A stretch of 64,000 nucleotides of DNA from positions 782,602,119 to 782,666,118 of the forward strand of contig NC_081414.1 in the NCBI RefSeq assembly GCF_030272615.1, read 5' to 3'. The notes below the pieces were generated by a model. That model saw only the letters and a list, made by a program, of their open reading frames with translations. It did no database searches and was not told the origin of the DNA. The translations under genes and the position numbers were made by a program. Below, piece after piece: positions 1 through 12,460 of this stretch. Origin of the DNA: Cryptomeria japonica (taxonomy: Eukaryota > Streptophyta > Pinopsida > Cupressales > Cupressaceae). Position 1 is the first letter of the stretch. The number at the start of each line of letters is the position of its first letter.

Positions 1-718
1 AAGAAATATCCTTCATGGATGATAGCCAATGGTAGCCCAACTTCACATGAAATTTCTCAGAGGAAGGAATGAAAATAAAGTTGACATCCATAGATTTAGT
101 GTGAACCTCAATAGGAAGTGTAATAGAACCAATGGTAGGACAAGAGAATCCATCAAATAACTTAACAACCACATTAGTATCATCATAGATTTGTTTATGC
201 AAACGTAAAGTGAAAAGATACTCCTCAGTGATAACAGTAACCATGCAAGAGGGATCTATAAGCACACCATGACAAGGCATGTCTTGAATCTTCGCAACTA
301 TGTATAAAGGTCCATTAGGTTCTCTAATGGTCTCACTAGGGTCAAATGTGATACACAAGTCCTTAGGTTTTCTTTGTTTCTCTACCACATTAACAAAATT
401 TTGAACCATGGTAGTCACATCAGAAGGAGAGAAAGAGGTTTGTTTAATCTCAATCACGTTGGAGGTATGAGAAGGTAAAGGATCAATAAAAATATTAAGA
501 TTTTGATTAGGAGCTATTGATTTGTTTCCTTTATCATTCACACCTGCCAGAGATATAGTATTATTATCAATCAAATCTTGAATCTTAATTTTTATTGCAA
601 AACATTTCTCAGAATCTGGTTGACGATGAAATTTATAAAAAGAATTATTATCAAAGTAAGGTGAGGCTGCCTTAGAAGGGTCAGCTGGTTTTATTGGGAG
701 AAGTTTAATAAAATTTAT
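1..718 (-). pseudogene. F zinc-knuckle remnant and retropepsin-like domain, partial
   Basis: Continues gag on the minus strand. Around 620-650 a degraded nucleocapsid motif keeps 'FHRQPDSEKCF', which resembles the CX2(F)H...H...C knuckle of plant gypsy gag with its first Cys lost. Further on, about 245-275, is 'VLIDPSCMVTVITEEY', which aligns with the retropepsin active-site region; the usual D-[GS]-G is replaced by D-P-S. A later frame holds 'LGYHWLSSMKDIS' at 3-41, equivalent to the LLGRPW motif at the end of plant gypsy proteases. At least one frameshift near 210-230 separates them. Probably inactive. Confidence 0.65.
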
Positions 719-2396
719 TTATAGCAACTGAGACGTAATGCTATGTAAAGATTTATTCAAAAGAGTAAATTGTCTTTCTCTTTTGAAAATTTTAGAAATA
801 GTAGGCACACTTGTTGTAGCATTCACATTGTTGTTGTTGATGTCATTGAATTTGATGAATCCTTTTCTTGGTTTGGACTCGGCAAATGGTTGTTGAGCAT
901 TGTCACCCTTATCACTCGGAGCCATAGGTGTGTATTGTTCTAGTTGACTCACAAGCAGTTGATAATAATGAAATGTTGTGCACAATTGTGGAAAGGAAGT
1001 AAACTCGGAAAGGAGAAGTTTGTCTCTAATATCTTTTTGAAAATTAGAAATGAAAATTATATGAATATCATTATCAGACACTAGAAAAGAAATTTGAGAA
1101 CACACATGCTTATATCTACCAATAAAATCAGTCACTTTTTCTTTAACACCTTGTTTGTAATGCATTAAATCAATCAAAGTGATTTTAGGACCTATATTGT
1201 TTTGAAATGGTTGAATAAAAGAATTTTCTAATTGTTTAAAACAAGTAATAGAATAAGAAGGCAAAGAGGAATACCATTGTAAAGCCTTATCTCTTAATGT
1301 TCTAGTAAACAATTTTGCAAGCAATCTTTGATCATAAGAAAAGTTAGTACACAATGTTTGAAATGTTTTGACATGTGTTAAAGGATCACCTTTTCCATTA
1401 TAGAGTTCCAATTGAGGGACTTCAACATGTTTAGGAGGGACATCTCTAACAATATCAAGAGAAAATGGGCTCGCAACGTAAAATGTGGGCACAGTAATCT
1501 AATATTGACTCATAGAAGCAATTTGTTGTTGTGATTATGACATAGTTTGAGCAAGGTTGTTAATGGTTGCTTCAGTTGAAGAATTTATGTTAGACATGTT
1601 TGATTGAGAAGGTGGTGTGATTTTGTTGAAATAAGGCATTGATTGAGAATAAGGTGGAGGAACACTATGGTAAGTAGGCATAGGAGCTGATTGAGTAGGA
1701 AATAGGACACTAAAAGGAGTAATAGAATGATTATATAAATTGCCCCCTTGTGTCACATTTTTTGGGTAAGAGACAAGAGGAATACTTATTGAGGCACAGG
1801 TAAGGATGAAGGATTTATTAAAGAAGAGGGATTGCCTCCATGACTAATGGTTGTAGGTATGACATTTTGAGTTGATGTAACCATAATGTTTGAAGTGAAG
1901 GTAGGAACACTAGCCATCAAAGTGGTAAAAGGAATAAAATGATTGATTTTTGTAGAGGTTGTGAATAACCTAAGTTCTCAGCACAACTCTTTATAGGCAT
2001 GACATTAGAATCAACAATATGAGCAATGCCACGCAATATATCAATTCCATTCGTATCACTTTGAATCATACGCTTTAGCCCGTCAATTAATGGAAGAGCT
2101 TCACTATTAGGGTATACTTGGGACATCCAAATTTGTTGAAAGTTATCATATTGATTGTCCAATTTTGAAAGTTGATCTATGGAAACTCTAGTAAAAGCTT
2201 CTTCGTGTTCATCATGGGATTCATCAATTGGATAGATAGGGACATGATTAGGATGGGAAGAATTAGCATTATCCTCATTAAAGAAGTCACCCAAATTAGG
2301 CTCCATCTCCTTGGTAATTAAACTTTGGGAAACCTTAATTCTAATGCTTCGCCTAAAGGGGACAGTGTAGGTAGGACTAATAGTGCGAAAACTCAT
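719..2396 (-). pseudogene. F gag (retrotransposon capsid), broken
   Basis: Structural gag protein that would package element RNA in the cytoplasm. The best part is 719-1492 (257 residues). It carries the plant Ty3/gypsy gag signature: a Pro/Val-rich lead-in, 'GKGDPLTHVKTF', then 'LRDKALQWYSSLP' and a 'VTDFIGRYKHVC' helix. Upstream, 1535-1756 is a Pro/Ser/Tyr/Asn-rich stretch and 1917-2396 is an acidic N-terminal part starting with ATG at 2396. The three pieces need a frame change between about 1756 and 1917 and readthrough of at least one stop. Gag identity is secure; the N-terminal limits are inferred from the shared strand and order. Confidence 0.75.
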
Positions 2397-2399
2397 GCA

Positions 2400-3537
2400 C
2401 TAAAGGGAAAATTTAAATTTGGAATTTGAATTTTGAATTTTAAGAACAAAGTTTGCAAAATTGAATATTGCAAAATTCAAGAAAATTATGATTACACAAT
2501 TTGAACTTTGTTGAAAGGAAGAATGCCACAATTTTCCAAGAAAAATTATGAGAAAAAGCAATTGAAATTTTAAAATTAGGGCCAATGGGATACCACTCAA
2601 TTTCAAAATTAAATTTGTCAAAATTTGAATCAGGGCAATTTATAATTAACCACTTAATTTCAAATTTTTTCTTAAAAGTTTTGATGTTGAAATTGGGAAG
2701 TATTTTTTATTTTAGAGGGACAAAAATTCAAGAAAATCAGCCAATTTTCTGGATTTAAGCAATTAAATATAGTCATAACAGTCTCTTGGAATTTCGCGAA
2801 AAAAACCATGGACCGTGTTGAAAGTACACACGGTCGCCCCAACTTTTTCATAAATTTTCAGGGATGAAAGTTACGATGATTTTAAAGCTAATCCCCCAAA
2901 ATTGTTAGATTTTACAAAGTTTAGATAGGCGAAATTGAGGTTTGAATGTGAAAATAGGACCCTATTAGGGTTTTGCAAAAGATAAGAAATTAAATTGCAA
3001 ATTTGAAAAATCTCAAACCTAATGGATAAGACCACCTTAAATAATGTTTAGAAAACTGAAATTGATTAAGATAGATTGAAATTTGCACAAAATCCAATTA
3101 AATTTGAAAATTAGGGTTTCAAGACCTAACCACTTAATTTTAAAATTTTGAATTTTGGAAAAGGGAGGGAAACTGAAAATTTGAATTTTAAGCAAGAAGA
3201 CAAATCTGAAAATAGTCCTAAATCTGAAAATTAAATTTGAATTCAACTTTTGCACAAGTTCAATTTGATTTTTGAAAATTAGGGTTTTGACAACTAACCA
3301 CTTAATTTTGTAAATTTGATTTACATTCTGAACAAGACAATGATGAAATTGAATTTTACAAGTTAAGAAATTTTCAGATATAAAATGATAGATAGCAATT
3401 TTTACAAGACACAAGTTCAATTCCAATTTTTGAAAATGATGGTTTTAATTGAATTAACCACTAGGTTTTGTAATTTTGCAAGAAAATTAAACTTGTAAAT
3501 GAAAAATATGCAATGATTTGAAATGTGAAGCATGTAA
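2400..3537 (-). repeat. F AT-rich leader with about 165-bp degenerate tandem repeats
   Basis: Untranslated leader between gag and the primer site. The block 'aattagggttt...taaccacttaatttt' recurs near 3105-3140, 3280-3310 and 3435-3470, with a weaker copy near 2575-2660. The 'accactta'-type core lies at about 3129, 3297 and 3457, spacings of 168 and 160 bases. The part at 2775-2960 also matches the LTR of B (about 38100-38330), including the hairpin GACCGTGT...ACACGGTC at 2811-2835. Small open frames here are AT-rich shadows. Confidence 0.6.
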
Positions 3538-3553
3538 GACATCGGGTTCACCA
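3538..3553 (-). other. F primer-binding site
   Basis: On the minus strand this reads TGGTGAACCCGATGTC, three bases inside the LTR edge. The first bases, TGG, pair with a tRNA CCA tail. It differs by two bases from the B site at 43553-43568. It is not the usual tRNA-iMet complement; I cannot name the tRNA without a search. Confidence 0.65.
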
Positions 3554-3556
3554 AAA

Positions 3557-4752
3557 TGTAATGGTGGTAAAAAAGGGAGATGGAGAAATCAAGAGGAAAT
3601 CTTTTCTCTCCTCAAGAGGAGGAGTGAAAGTTTCACACAAGATTATCTTCAACCTTTCAGGCCCATTACATTTAAAGGAGGGGAGGAAATTCACTAAATC
3701 CAATCTCAATAGGAAGAGACTGAATACTAAATATTTGAATTGACAATGGATTCAGAAAGTGGAAGTAACCCTCCTTTAGAATGGATAAGTTGAATTACAC
3801 GATTTAAGACCAAGTGTAAATATGACAAAGAAATGGTTATAACTTGAGATAGAAATGTGGGATGAAGTTGTGCACCTGGAATTAGCAGTAAGATGTCGAG
3901 ACAAATCTCCCCTACAAATTTGGGTTAAAGTTGTCAAGACCATGTTGAAAGTGAACACGGTCCTCCGAAAAATCTATGCGATGAAAAGGGTTTTTCCGCC
4001 TCTGAAAATAAAGTCCAAATCTGCAAATATAGCTGCACACCCACAACCTACACACATAAAAGAGAGAAAATGTTTTTGGGATTGGAGGTTTGCGTCCAGG
4101 TCAAACCCCAGTTTTGGAATTAACCAAATGATGAAAAGTACTTGCAAGTAATGAAAGTAAATGAATGAAATGGATTTCAACTCTAGAGATGGTACAGTTG
4201 AAATGTAGATATAGTTGTTTGAAGGATATGTAGAATTGAATATCAAAAGGGATATCTACTTCAGTGGTTGAATCTACTTGAATGCAACACCTAGCCTTTA
4301 AGGAATACTTGAGAATGCTCAATTCTTGAAAGGAATGCTTGATTTCGCTTAGGATCACAATTTCTGCATCATGTATTCCTATTGAACTTATCTTATATAT
4401 CTATATAAATAGGAGAGAGGAATGTATCTTATACATTCACCAATTAGGGCTAATTAACTCTTTTCAATATAGGCCGGCATAGGGAAACTTTTCACAGTTC
4501 TCAAATGCAAAGCCCAATGCAAAGTTGGATCAGAAGGGGCCCAAAATAGGGCAAGGACAAGGGTGCCAGATCACTGTTCTACCCTAATTCAGGATAGGAA
4601 GTAGCAGAGGAGAGTGTGAGGTGTGAGGAGATGCAAGCTTCGGGCAATTTGAGCATGTCTCGGGTCTCCAGTCAGGCTTAGGGATTTGTTTCACCAATGT
4701 GAAGATCCAAATATGGTTGAAAATTGCAAGGTTGCAATTTTATGATGCTACA
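3557..4752 (-). repeat. F 5' LTR
   Basis: On the plus strand it begins TGTAATGGTGG next to the primer site and probably ends '...tgatgctaca' at 4752, which matches the 'acgacactaca' end of B's LTR. It contains a version of the conserved hairpin (GACCATGT...ACACGGTC, about 3938-3963). The outer edge is inferred by comparison with B only, because the partner LTR is outside the window. Confidence 0.55.
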
Positions 4753-5127
4753 AGAAAATATTATTTAAGTGATAAATAAATAAATATTTTAATCTATGAT
4801 ATTAAATTAACTAATTAAAAGGAAATGCAAATATATCTATTAATAAATGTATTTATATATGAAATATGATGGGTGATAAGTATTGATATTTACACATCCT
4901 TTATTGATATTGAATGTTTCAATTGAAAATAATATACTATTATATAATTATTTATATATTTTTAGTGTCTTATATATAGCTTATAAGAGATTGACACACA
5001 TAATCTATGAAGGTTTTTAATTTTGGAGTATAACTAGCTTATATATTAATATTATATATATAATACACTGAGATATATCCTTCTCAAAGCACATATTTAT
5101 TCCTTTGTGATAAAGATTGTCATGTAA
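4753..5127. other. AT-rich spacer, no feature seen
   Basis: About 375 bases between F and D, rich in TATATA runs. No coding sequence, RNA gene or repeat was recognised. Its last five bases before D (ACTAG, 5128-5132) are the left TSD of D. Confidence 0.6.
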
Positions 5128-5132
5128 ACTAG

Positions 5133-6828
5133 TGTAATGTCCCCTTTTTAGCAGTTGTCTGATAATTTGTTGTTTGCCCTTTTTTCCATGCTCCTGAGGG
5201 TTAACCAAGACATTTTAGGGACTAATGAGAAAATAGGTGTATGTGTTTTCAATTTCGGGCTGATCGGAGGAGATTTGATGGTTTTTTTAGACACGTACTA
5301 TTTATAATGAGTCAATAGGAGCACACTAGCAGTGGAAATTTTGATGAATTTATTATGTTGACTACTTTGGGTTCATTTATTTCCAATTGGCTTGCCATTT
5401 TATGGAGTTAATAATTTATTTGGCTTAATTATTAAAAGTTCCTAAGTTAAAAGTAAATATTTAACTTAGTGAATCATTTAATGCTGGGACTATAGTCAGG
5501 AAAAGAAAATTAAAAGTGTCCCTTTCATGTGGGAGACGTAAGGGATAATAATATTTTATTCTACCTTTCCTTTATCCCATATTGATGGTGCTATGGAATG
5601 TGTGCCCAAATGAAGTAATACATAAGTGCATTTAATGAAGTTTCAGTCATATTCGATATTGTATTCTTGGAAATTGTGTCTTTCAGTTTCTGGAGAAAAT
5701 ATGGAAATCTCTCTTGGCTATTGGGGACATAAAATCTCATTAGTAACATCTCCTATGTTTGTGAAAGAACAAATCTGGAATTTTGGTAAAAAAAAGATTA
5801 ATAATTCGCAAAGGTTGAGAATCATCAGTTTGAGAATTGGAAGTTGTTGTAGTGAAGACGTAGACCTCCAGTAGAATTTTTCTATTTGGAGAGAGGCTGT
5901 TAGTTGAGATCAAACCAGGTATTTTTGAATATTGCAAACTATTTATGTATGATTTTCTAATTGATACGAACTGTGAATAAAGGTGGTGCTAGCTGTCTAG
6001 TTTGGTGAAGCTGATGAAACTATATTACAGACTCAAAGATGTACAAGGGAATTTAGGGAAACTCAACTCAATAGTATTCTCATCCTGGGTGTAAAAGGAA
6101 GGTTTGACATGATTATTTAATTGTCAACAATTGTTAATCAGCAGTGAAATTTATTAAGTGGGGTCTATATTGTACCTGGGAAGCACAAAGAAAAGATGTG
6201 ATTTTCTGAAGGTTCAAAAGTTGTCATGGTCAATCATATTGTTGTTTGAAATTTTTCTTAGGTGTTGTGAAATATGAATACAAATTGGTCACTGTTGTGA
6301 GCGTATAGCCAACTCAGACTCAGTTCCAATAGTCGCAACCAACTAACAGGGCTCGTAGGGTCAAATCTAATAGATGGGTTGGCTGAAATGACAAGAAGCA
6401 TGGCTACGGGTGAATGTTATTGTTGACAGTTGAAGCTCGTTCAACCAAACAACTTTTGTGTGAATGCTTACAACCAGGTTCTTTTTTTGTAATCATTCTC
6501 CTTAGACTTGTAAACACTTCAAAATTGAGTCTATGGATGTCATGTGGGTTGTTTGAATAATTTGAACTGTATTCACTTCTGTCCATTCGTAAATAGATGA
6601 AATTGCTAGTTATGTGTATGTTAAAATTATATTCCATGCTAGTCTATGTTTTTTATTATGGTCATGAATGAAATTATCAAGACATCAAACGCAACATGGA
6701 CAACATAACATTCTGAATATAACAAACACAAAAAATTGTCATTGAAATGAGTGTCATCCAACTGTTTGATTAAATTACCACAACAAATTGAAACGAAATA
6801 AAGAAAAAAAAATAGGAAATCCATTACA
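5133..6828 (+). repeat. D 5' LTR
   Basis: 1,696 bases, starting TGTAATGTCC and ending CCATTACA. It is collinear with 18079-19766 throughout, with scattered substitutions and small indels. It is preceded by the TSD ACTAG and followed one base later by the primer site. Small open frames inside it have no protein features. Confidence 0.92.
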
Positions 6829-6829
6829 G

Positions 6830-6841
6830 TGGTATCACAAC
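6830..6841 (+). other. D primer-binding site (tRNA-iMet type)
   Basis: TGGTATCACAAC, one base after the LTR. The first eight bases match the common plant initiator-Met primer site TGGTATCAGAGC. Confidence 0.75.
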
Positions 6842-7139
6842 TTAAAATCCTGCCATCCTGAAAGGGGTTCTTTTAAAAAACATGATTGAACAGTGATATG
6901 TCAGGGTCTTGGTAGCAACCTTACACACATCATTACAACACTAGGAGAAGAGCTGCTTTGAATATAGGTACAATAGAACAAGGAGGCTTTGAGATTTCGA
7001 TTTATCCATTAGATCACGGTAATACAAGTGAGTAGCCAGCTGAAAATAGGGGTGAGATAAGAGACCTAGGGGAAGAGAGGATCTTATAGTTGCTAGACAC
7101 ACTAGTGTAGGGTCAATAACTCACAAAACAAAGGGCACA

Positions 7140-8300
7140 ACAGACCAACAATTGGATTTATTGACACAAATGATTGCTAGATAGATGGGTTTAAATATAA
7201 ATAACCTTGGTGGTGGTAATCTTTGAAATAATCAACTAGGTGGAGTAAATAACCAACAGGGAGGAGTAAACAATCAACAAGGAGGGAATAATGGTAATAA
7301 TGGTGGGGGTAATGGAAACGGAGGAGGACAGATGGCAGATAATTTTGGACATGTAGCACAGCCCACTAGGACAACAAGTTCTAGACCTCTTATACCCACC
7401 TTTACTCCTATAGTTCAAGTTTAGTTGGTACTTGAACCATAGATTGTAGACTTATAGGATCAGTTTCAGAGAGATTGGGAGAGTGGTGGACCAGATTTTT
7501 GAGCACCTATAACTCTTTGGGACTATATTGATGTAAGGATGAGACACATACCTCGTGCACGTAATAGGAACCAGAATTATGAGTTAATGAAGAAAGTGGG
7601 GAAGTTGTCTTTACCTCATTTTGATGCTTCCGGTAAGACTACAGCACGAGCATTGGTCTAAAAGATGGACACTTATTTGTAGTTGAATCCTATGACCGAG
7701 GAGGAAGCTATTAAATATGTTGCTATACACCTTGATGGAGTTGCTCATGAGTGGTGGCATCATAGTATGGTTACTATGGGACATGGACAAATTACTTCTT
7801 ATGTAGAGTTTACAAAGCGGTTGATTGAGAGCTTTGACACCAAGGATCCTGAGTTGCATTTCAAATAATTAGCACAATTTAGACAGTGGGGATCAGTTGA
7901 TATTTACATTTCAGAATTTTAGTGGTTAGTAGTGCTAGTGATAGACATTTCAAAAAGGAGACTTGTTATCTTATTTATGGATGGACTATCAGATCCTTTA
8001 CGAGGTTGGGTCAAGGGTCATAACCCTTTGACATTGTAGGAGGCCATCAAAAAGAAAGGATTTAGCACCTCCTTCTTACAAGAGCAAGTTTAAATCTAAG
8101 GACTCCCACTACAAAAGAGACAAAGATAAGAAAACATATCATAAAGATTCACATCAACCACATGAAGGTAATAAGAAACTTGGTAATGATTAGTTGAATG
8201 ATCTCAGAAGGAATAAATTATGTTTCTACAGTAGGTAGTCTTGGGATCCTCCACACAAATGTCCCCTTAAGGCTAAGGCTAAGCAGATTGAGTATTTTTC
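7140..8300 (+). pseudogene. D gag with Asn/Gly-rich N-terminus and lost zinc knuckle
   Basis: Gag polyprotein of the chromovirus. One frame runs from about 7159 through an Asn/Gly/Gln-rich block (7195-7330, repeats of 'GGVNNQQ') to the capsid-like core at 7590-7870 ('LPHFDASGKTTARALV', 'HLDGVAHEWWHH', 'FTKRLIESFDTKDPE'). A basic Lys-rich segment follows at 8060-8170. The nucleocapsid knuckle at about 8220-8270 keeps C, H and a final C, but its second Cys is Ser. Many in-frame stops occur, mostly TAG, where Gln is expected. Confidence 0.85.
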
Positions 8301-8399
8301 AGCTGAGGAGATAGCCTCTGAGAGTTTAGATAGTTCATCATCTACAGGGGATAGTGATAATAAATCAGTTTCTGGTGGGAATAGCAGTGATGACAGGGT

Positions 8400-8835
8400 G
8401 ATTGGAGGCTTGTCAAGTACTCAAAAATATATCACCTTAAAGGTGCATGGTGTGATTCAAGGACAATGAATGATTTCATTGGTTGACACTAGTGCTACAC
8501 ATAATTTTCTTGATGCTTAGGTTGTGGCAAAAAGGGGATTGTAGATAGAGGAGAATGATGGATTCAAAGTGATAGGGGCTAGTGGGCATAAGATCCTACA
8601 TACACAAACAAAAATTAATATGCACATGAGGATTGGTGACTACGAGTTGGTTGTTGATTTCTATGTTGTAGACATGGGAGACTATGATGTCATACTAGGA
8701 ATGAATTGGATGAATTCTCTAGTTGAGTTCACATTTAATTTGGAGAAGGTTGAAATGAGATTTGAGCATCAGGGTCAAAAAGTGGTACTTCATGGGTTCT
8801 CTGATGGTGGTATTAAGACAATATTGCTTAGATGA
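8400..8835 (+). pseudogene. D retropepsin-like aspartic protease
   Basis: Cleaves the polyprotein in active relatives. The active-site loop near 8480-8510 reads 'LVDTSATHNFLDA': the family has D-[ST]-G-A-[ST]-H-N-F, so Gly has become Ser. The C-terminal half is open at 8569-8835 and contains 'FYVVDMGDYDVILGMNWM', the flap-end and (I/V)LGMDWL-type motif. TAG or TGA codons interrupt the first half. It sits between gag and reverse transcriptase as usual for this lineage. Confidence 0.85.
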
Positions 8836-8943
8836 ATTGAGAGGTAGATTCATCATGATCAGGTGCAGTGGGGAGTTGAGATTTTACTGATGCCAGAGGG
8901 AACAAGTCAATAGAAGCAAGATTATCCACCGCAAGTTCAGTCA

Positions 8944-10275
8944 TTGTTAACCAAGCACTCCAAAGTGTTTGGTGATATACCTCCAGGTAGACCTCCTGAC
9001 AGGGGCATTGAGCATGTTATAGAGTTAGAGGACGGTAACAAAGCTATTATCACTACACCCTACAGGCATCCAAAAATGTATAAGGATGAGATCGAGAAGG
9101 CTATCAAAGAGCTTCTCGAGATGGGGCACATCAAACCTAGTAAGAGTCAATTTTCTTTTTCAGTGGTGTTGGTTAAAAAGAAGGATGTCACTTTTAGGAT
9201 GTGCATTGATTACAAGGAATTAAATAAGAGAATGATAAAAAATAGATATTTGATTCCCCATATTCTGGATCTTATAGATGATTTGCACGGTGCCTGTTAC
9301 TTCTCTAAAATAGATTTGAGATCTGGTTATCATCAGATTTGGGTCAGGGAGGATGACATGGAGAAGACAACTTTCAACTGTTACTATGGACACTTTGAGT
9401 TCTTGGTCATGCCATTTGGCTTGACTAATACACTAGCTACGTTCCAGTCTTGTATAAATAGGACATTTAGGGAATAGTTGAGGAGGTTTGTGTTGATATT
9501 CTTTGATGACATATTGATTTACAGTAAGACTTGGGTGGAGGATTTGAAACACATAGACATTATGTTTAGCATACTAAATCATGAGTCCCTTTATGTGAAG
9601 ATGTCTAAATATGCTTTTGGAATGAAAAAGATGTTGTACTTGGGGCACATCATTAGTGCTGAGGGTGTTTGTATGGATCCAGATAAGATCGGGGCTATTA
9701 TGGATTGGCTTCCACTGAAGAATGTTTCTGAACTAAAGGGAGTCCTTGAGTTGTGTGGATTTTACAACCACTTTGTGAGGATATTTTCTCAGACTGCTAC
9801 ACCCCTTACAAACTTGACTAGGAAAGATGGATTTGAGTGGACAGATAGCGCTCAACAATTTTTTGATAGATTTAAGGAGTTGATGAGAACATGTCCAGTG
9901 TTAGCTATTCTAGATTTCAGCAAGCCTTTTGAGTTGCATTGTGGCACTTTGGGAGAGGGCCTTAGTGCGGTATTGATGCAAGATAGACACCCAATCACTT
10001 ATGAGAGCAAAAAATTAAGGGGACTTGAGAAGAGGGACTTGAGAGGAGTTGCAACATTGAGTGGTATTTATGCATGCCTTAGCGAAATTCAGACAGTATG
10101 TGGTGGGCAGCAAGTTTACCGTCAAGACAAATCATAACAGTTTTATGCATTTCATTGAGTAGAAGGATTTGAATGATAGGCAATAGAAATGGGTCAGCAA
10201 ACTGCAGGCTTATGACTTTGATATAATCTTTGTCAAAGGAAAGAGAACATAGTTGTTGATGCCTTATCTAGGAGA
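8944..10275 (+). pseudogene. D reverse transcriptase and RNase H
   Basis: Copies element RNA to DNA and degrades the template. 8944-9477 holds fingers and palm ('PYRHPKMYKDEIEKAIKELL', 'CIDYKELNKRMIKNRY', 'FSKIDLRSGYHQI', 'FEFLVMPFGL'). After a TAG at 9475-9477 the catalytic motif FFDD lies at 9499-9510, followed by 'ILIYSKT' and thumb motifs ('LGHIISAEG'). The RNase H/connection part starts near 9900 ('FELHCGTLGEGLSAVLMQD'); in 'CGTLGEG' the usual Asp is Cys, so RNase H is probably dead even apart from stops. The end ('DALSRRPHL') joins integrase. Confidence 0.92.
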
Positions 10276-11520
10276 CCACATTTGTGTGCTTTGGAAGTGT
10301 TGGAGGATGATTTGAGGGAATTGATTTCAACAAAATACGTGAAAGACGAGTGGGCTATGAGTATCATTGATGGCACTATTCAGGATGACAGATATATAGT
10401 GGAAAATGATTTGATCATATATATAGAGAGAATTTATTTAGTGCCAGATTATACTATGAAGCAAAAGATTTTGAGAGCATTCCATGACTCACCATTAGCA
10501 GGTCACCCAAGTTTTTTCAAAACATACAAGTAGGTGATAGAGAGATTTACTTGGAAAGGGCTCAAGTTGAAAGTTTTATAGTATGTGAGAGAGTGTCCAA
10601 TATGTCAACAGAATAAACATGAACATTCTTTCCTAGGTGGTTTATTGCAGCCCCTACCCATTCCTTAGAGGAAGTGGGATAGAATATTGATGGATTTTAT
10701 CACAGGCCTACCCAAGGCTCAAGGCATGGATTGCATATATGGAGTGGTGGATCGGCTGACAAAATTTGCCCATTTCTTTGCTATTTCATCTTTCTATACT
10801 ACAACTCAGACAATAGAGTTGTTTGTTAAAGAGGTATTCAGGTTGCACGGTTTACAACGTAGCATTGTCAACGACAAGGACAACAGGTTTATGAGTAATT
10901 TTTGGTAGGAGCTCTTCAAGTTATGTGGGGTAGGGCTCACCCCGAGCACCACTTATCACTTGCAGATAGACAAACAAAGATTGTGAATAAGTGGGTGGAA
11001 GGATACCTCTGCAATTATATCATAAGGCAACAGAAGGTGTGGGTAAAGTGGTTGCATTTAGGAGAGTATTGTTACAACACCACTTATCATATGTCCATTC
11101 AGATGTCTCCTTTCATGGCACTATATGGTTATGAGGCTCTGAGCTTCTTCGATTTTGTTTTTGGGGACAGTCGAGTACCGAAGGCTAAGGATCTCTTACA
11201 GGAGAGTCAGGATATCATTAGATCATTGAAGGAAAATATCAAGAAGGCTCAAATCAGCAAAAACAATATGAAAATCATAATAGAACAGAGTGATCTTTTG
11301 AAGTGTGTGACATGGTTTACCTCATGCTGCAGCCTTACCATCAGTCCACTCTTAAAAGGAGTGGTATAGAAAAGTTGAAGTCGTGTTATTACAACCCATT
11401 CAGAGTTGTCAGGAGGCTTGGAGAAGTGGCTTATGAGCTTGAGTTTCCAGCAGACAGTAAGGTACATAATTTTTTTCATGTATCACACCTCAAGAAGGCA
11501 TTGGGCCATAATATTGTACC
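10276..11520 (+). pseudogene. D integrase, N-terminal zinc and DDE core
   Basis: Inserts element DNA into the genome. The HHCC zinc domain is at 10480-10610 ('HDSPLAGH', 'CPICQQNK'). The DDE core begins at 10687 ('MDFITGLPKAQGMDCIYGVVDR'); the second Asp lies in 'NDKDNRF' near 10865. The third acid falls where 'DRQTKIVN' is read (about 10965-10990): the family Glu is Lys. A final beta region is at 11303-11520 in another frame ('VHNFFHVSHLKKALGHN'). TAG stops occur at 10531 and 10906. E is inserted at 11520; the frame resumes at 17852 with the chromodomain. Confidence 0.9.
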
Positions 11521-12460
11521 TGTTGTCTTTGAAATTTGATTCCCTTTAACATCCTCAAAATAATATGGTTTAAAGCTTGGTGCAGAAGAGATATCAAAAA
11601 TAAGGAAATTCTCAAGACAACATATGACAAGGTTTGATTAGACCTTCTACACTTCGGGCTTACTCAGAGCCCAGGTGGGTATACCTTTGTGAATTAAATT
11701 CACACTTTTAAACATAAACCCACAGCAAACCAGTCCAAAAAACTAGTGGGTCTATTCACCTTGAAATCAACTGAAAACAAAGAATGGAAATTATACTTAT
11801 GTTCAGCATTTTGATCAACAAAAGCATGCAATAAACAACTTCAATTTAATACCAGTGCCTTATCCAAGGTCACAGAGTCATCTAAACTCAAATAAGACTC
11901 CTCAAACAAAACATCTTTATGCTTCCCATCGACTTGGTTTCTATCAATCCTTGTATATGCCTGGCACCTACAAGAACTCAAGCGATATAAACCAAGCTAT
12001 GGTCATCAGAATTCAAAGTTCATTCCAGAGAGTTTACTGGTATGAGTGATCCTCGCCTCTTTAATTTTCCTCCTAAAGAGAAAAGCTAACGAACACTTAT
12101 ACTAAAATTGCTTTGCAATTCCATTCAAACAGAACAACCCTGGATTATTCAGAATGAAAACAGTAAAAAAATTTGCGAAAAAGCTTAAAGACAACACAGA
12201 ACTTTACTCAAAACTGATGGTTTGTATATTGATATTTAGTTCAAAAAAGTATTACAAGAAATTTTGATTCTCCATTAAACTCAGAAAAGCTCAGATAAAT
12301 TTCTGCAGCGTTTTCTTATAATTTTATGCGATCTCTTTTCCTCTAGTCCTGGTATCCATTTATAACAACATGGATGCACAAAGCTTCGGACTTCTCAAGG
12401 AGAGTTTGTTACAATCATTTCTTTCAAAATAAAGAGGTTACAAGCTTTTCACAAAAGCAG
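11521..12460 (-). other. E downstream noncoding segment
   Basis: About 940 bases after the stop of E's ORF, on E's strand. AT-rich, without coding motifs or clear internal repeats. The short open frame at 11855-12049 has no family features. I could not align it with the other end of E. Confidence 0.5.

Larger units (their letters stand above)
1..4752 (-). mobile_element. F: Ty3/gypsy-type LTR retrotransposon, 5' part, cut by window edge
   Basis: Minus-strand order is LTR (3557-4752), primer-binding site (3538-3553), long AT-rich leader, gag, then a retropepsin-like segment that runs off base 1. Reverse transcriptase, integrase and the second LTR, if present, lie outside the window. The primer-site sequence and its three-base spacer to the LTR are nearly the same as in element B (43553-43571), so F and B belong to related families. 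The coding part has frameshifts and stops, so this copy is dead. No TSD can be checked because one end is missing. Confidence 0.8.

Noticed and set aside
3538-3553. tRNA gene fragment
   Set aside because: Only the 3'-end complement is present, in the primer-site position next to an LTR. No cloverleaf. No tRNA or rRNA gene was seen elsewhere in the window.
8944-11520. Endogenous pararetrovirus
   Set aside because: LTRs, integrase and chromodomain are present and movement-protein motifs are absent, so it is a chromovirus retrotransposon.
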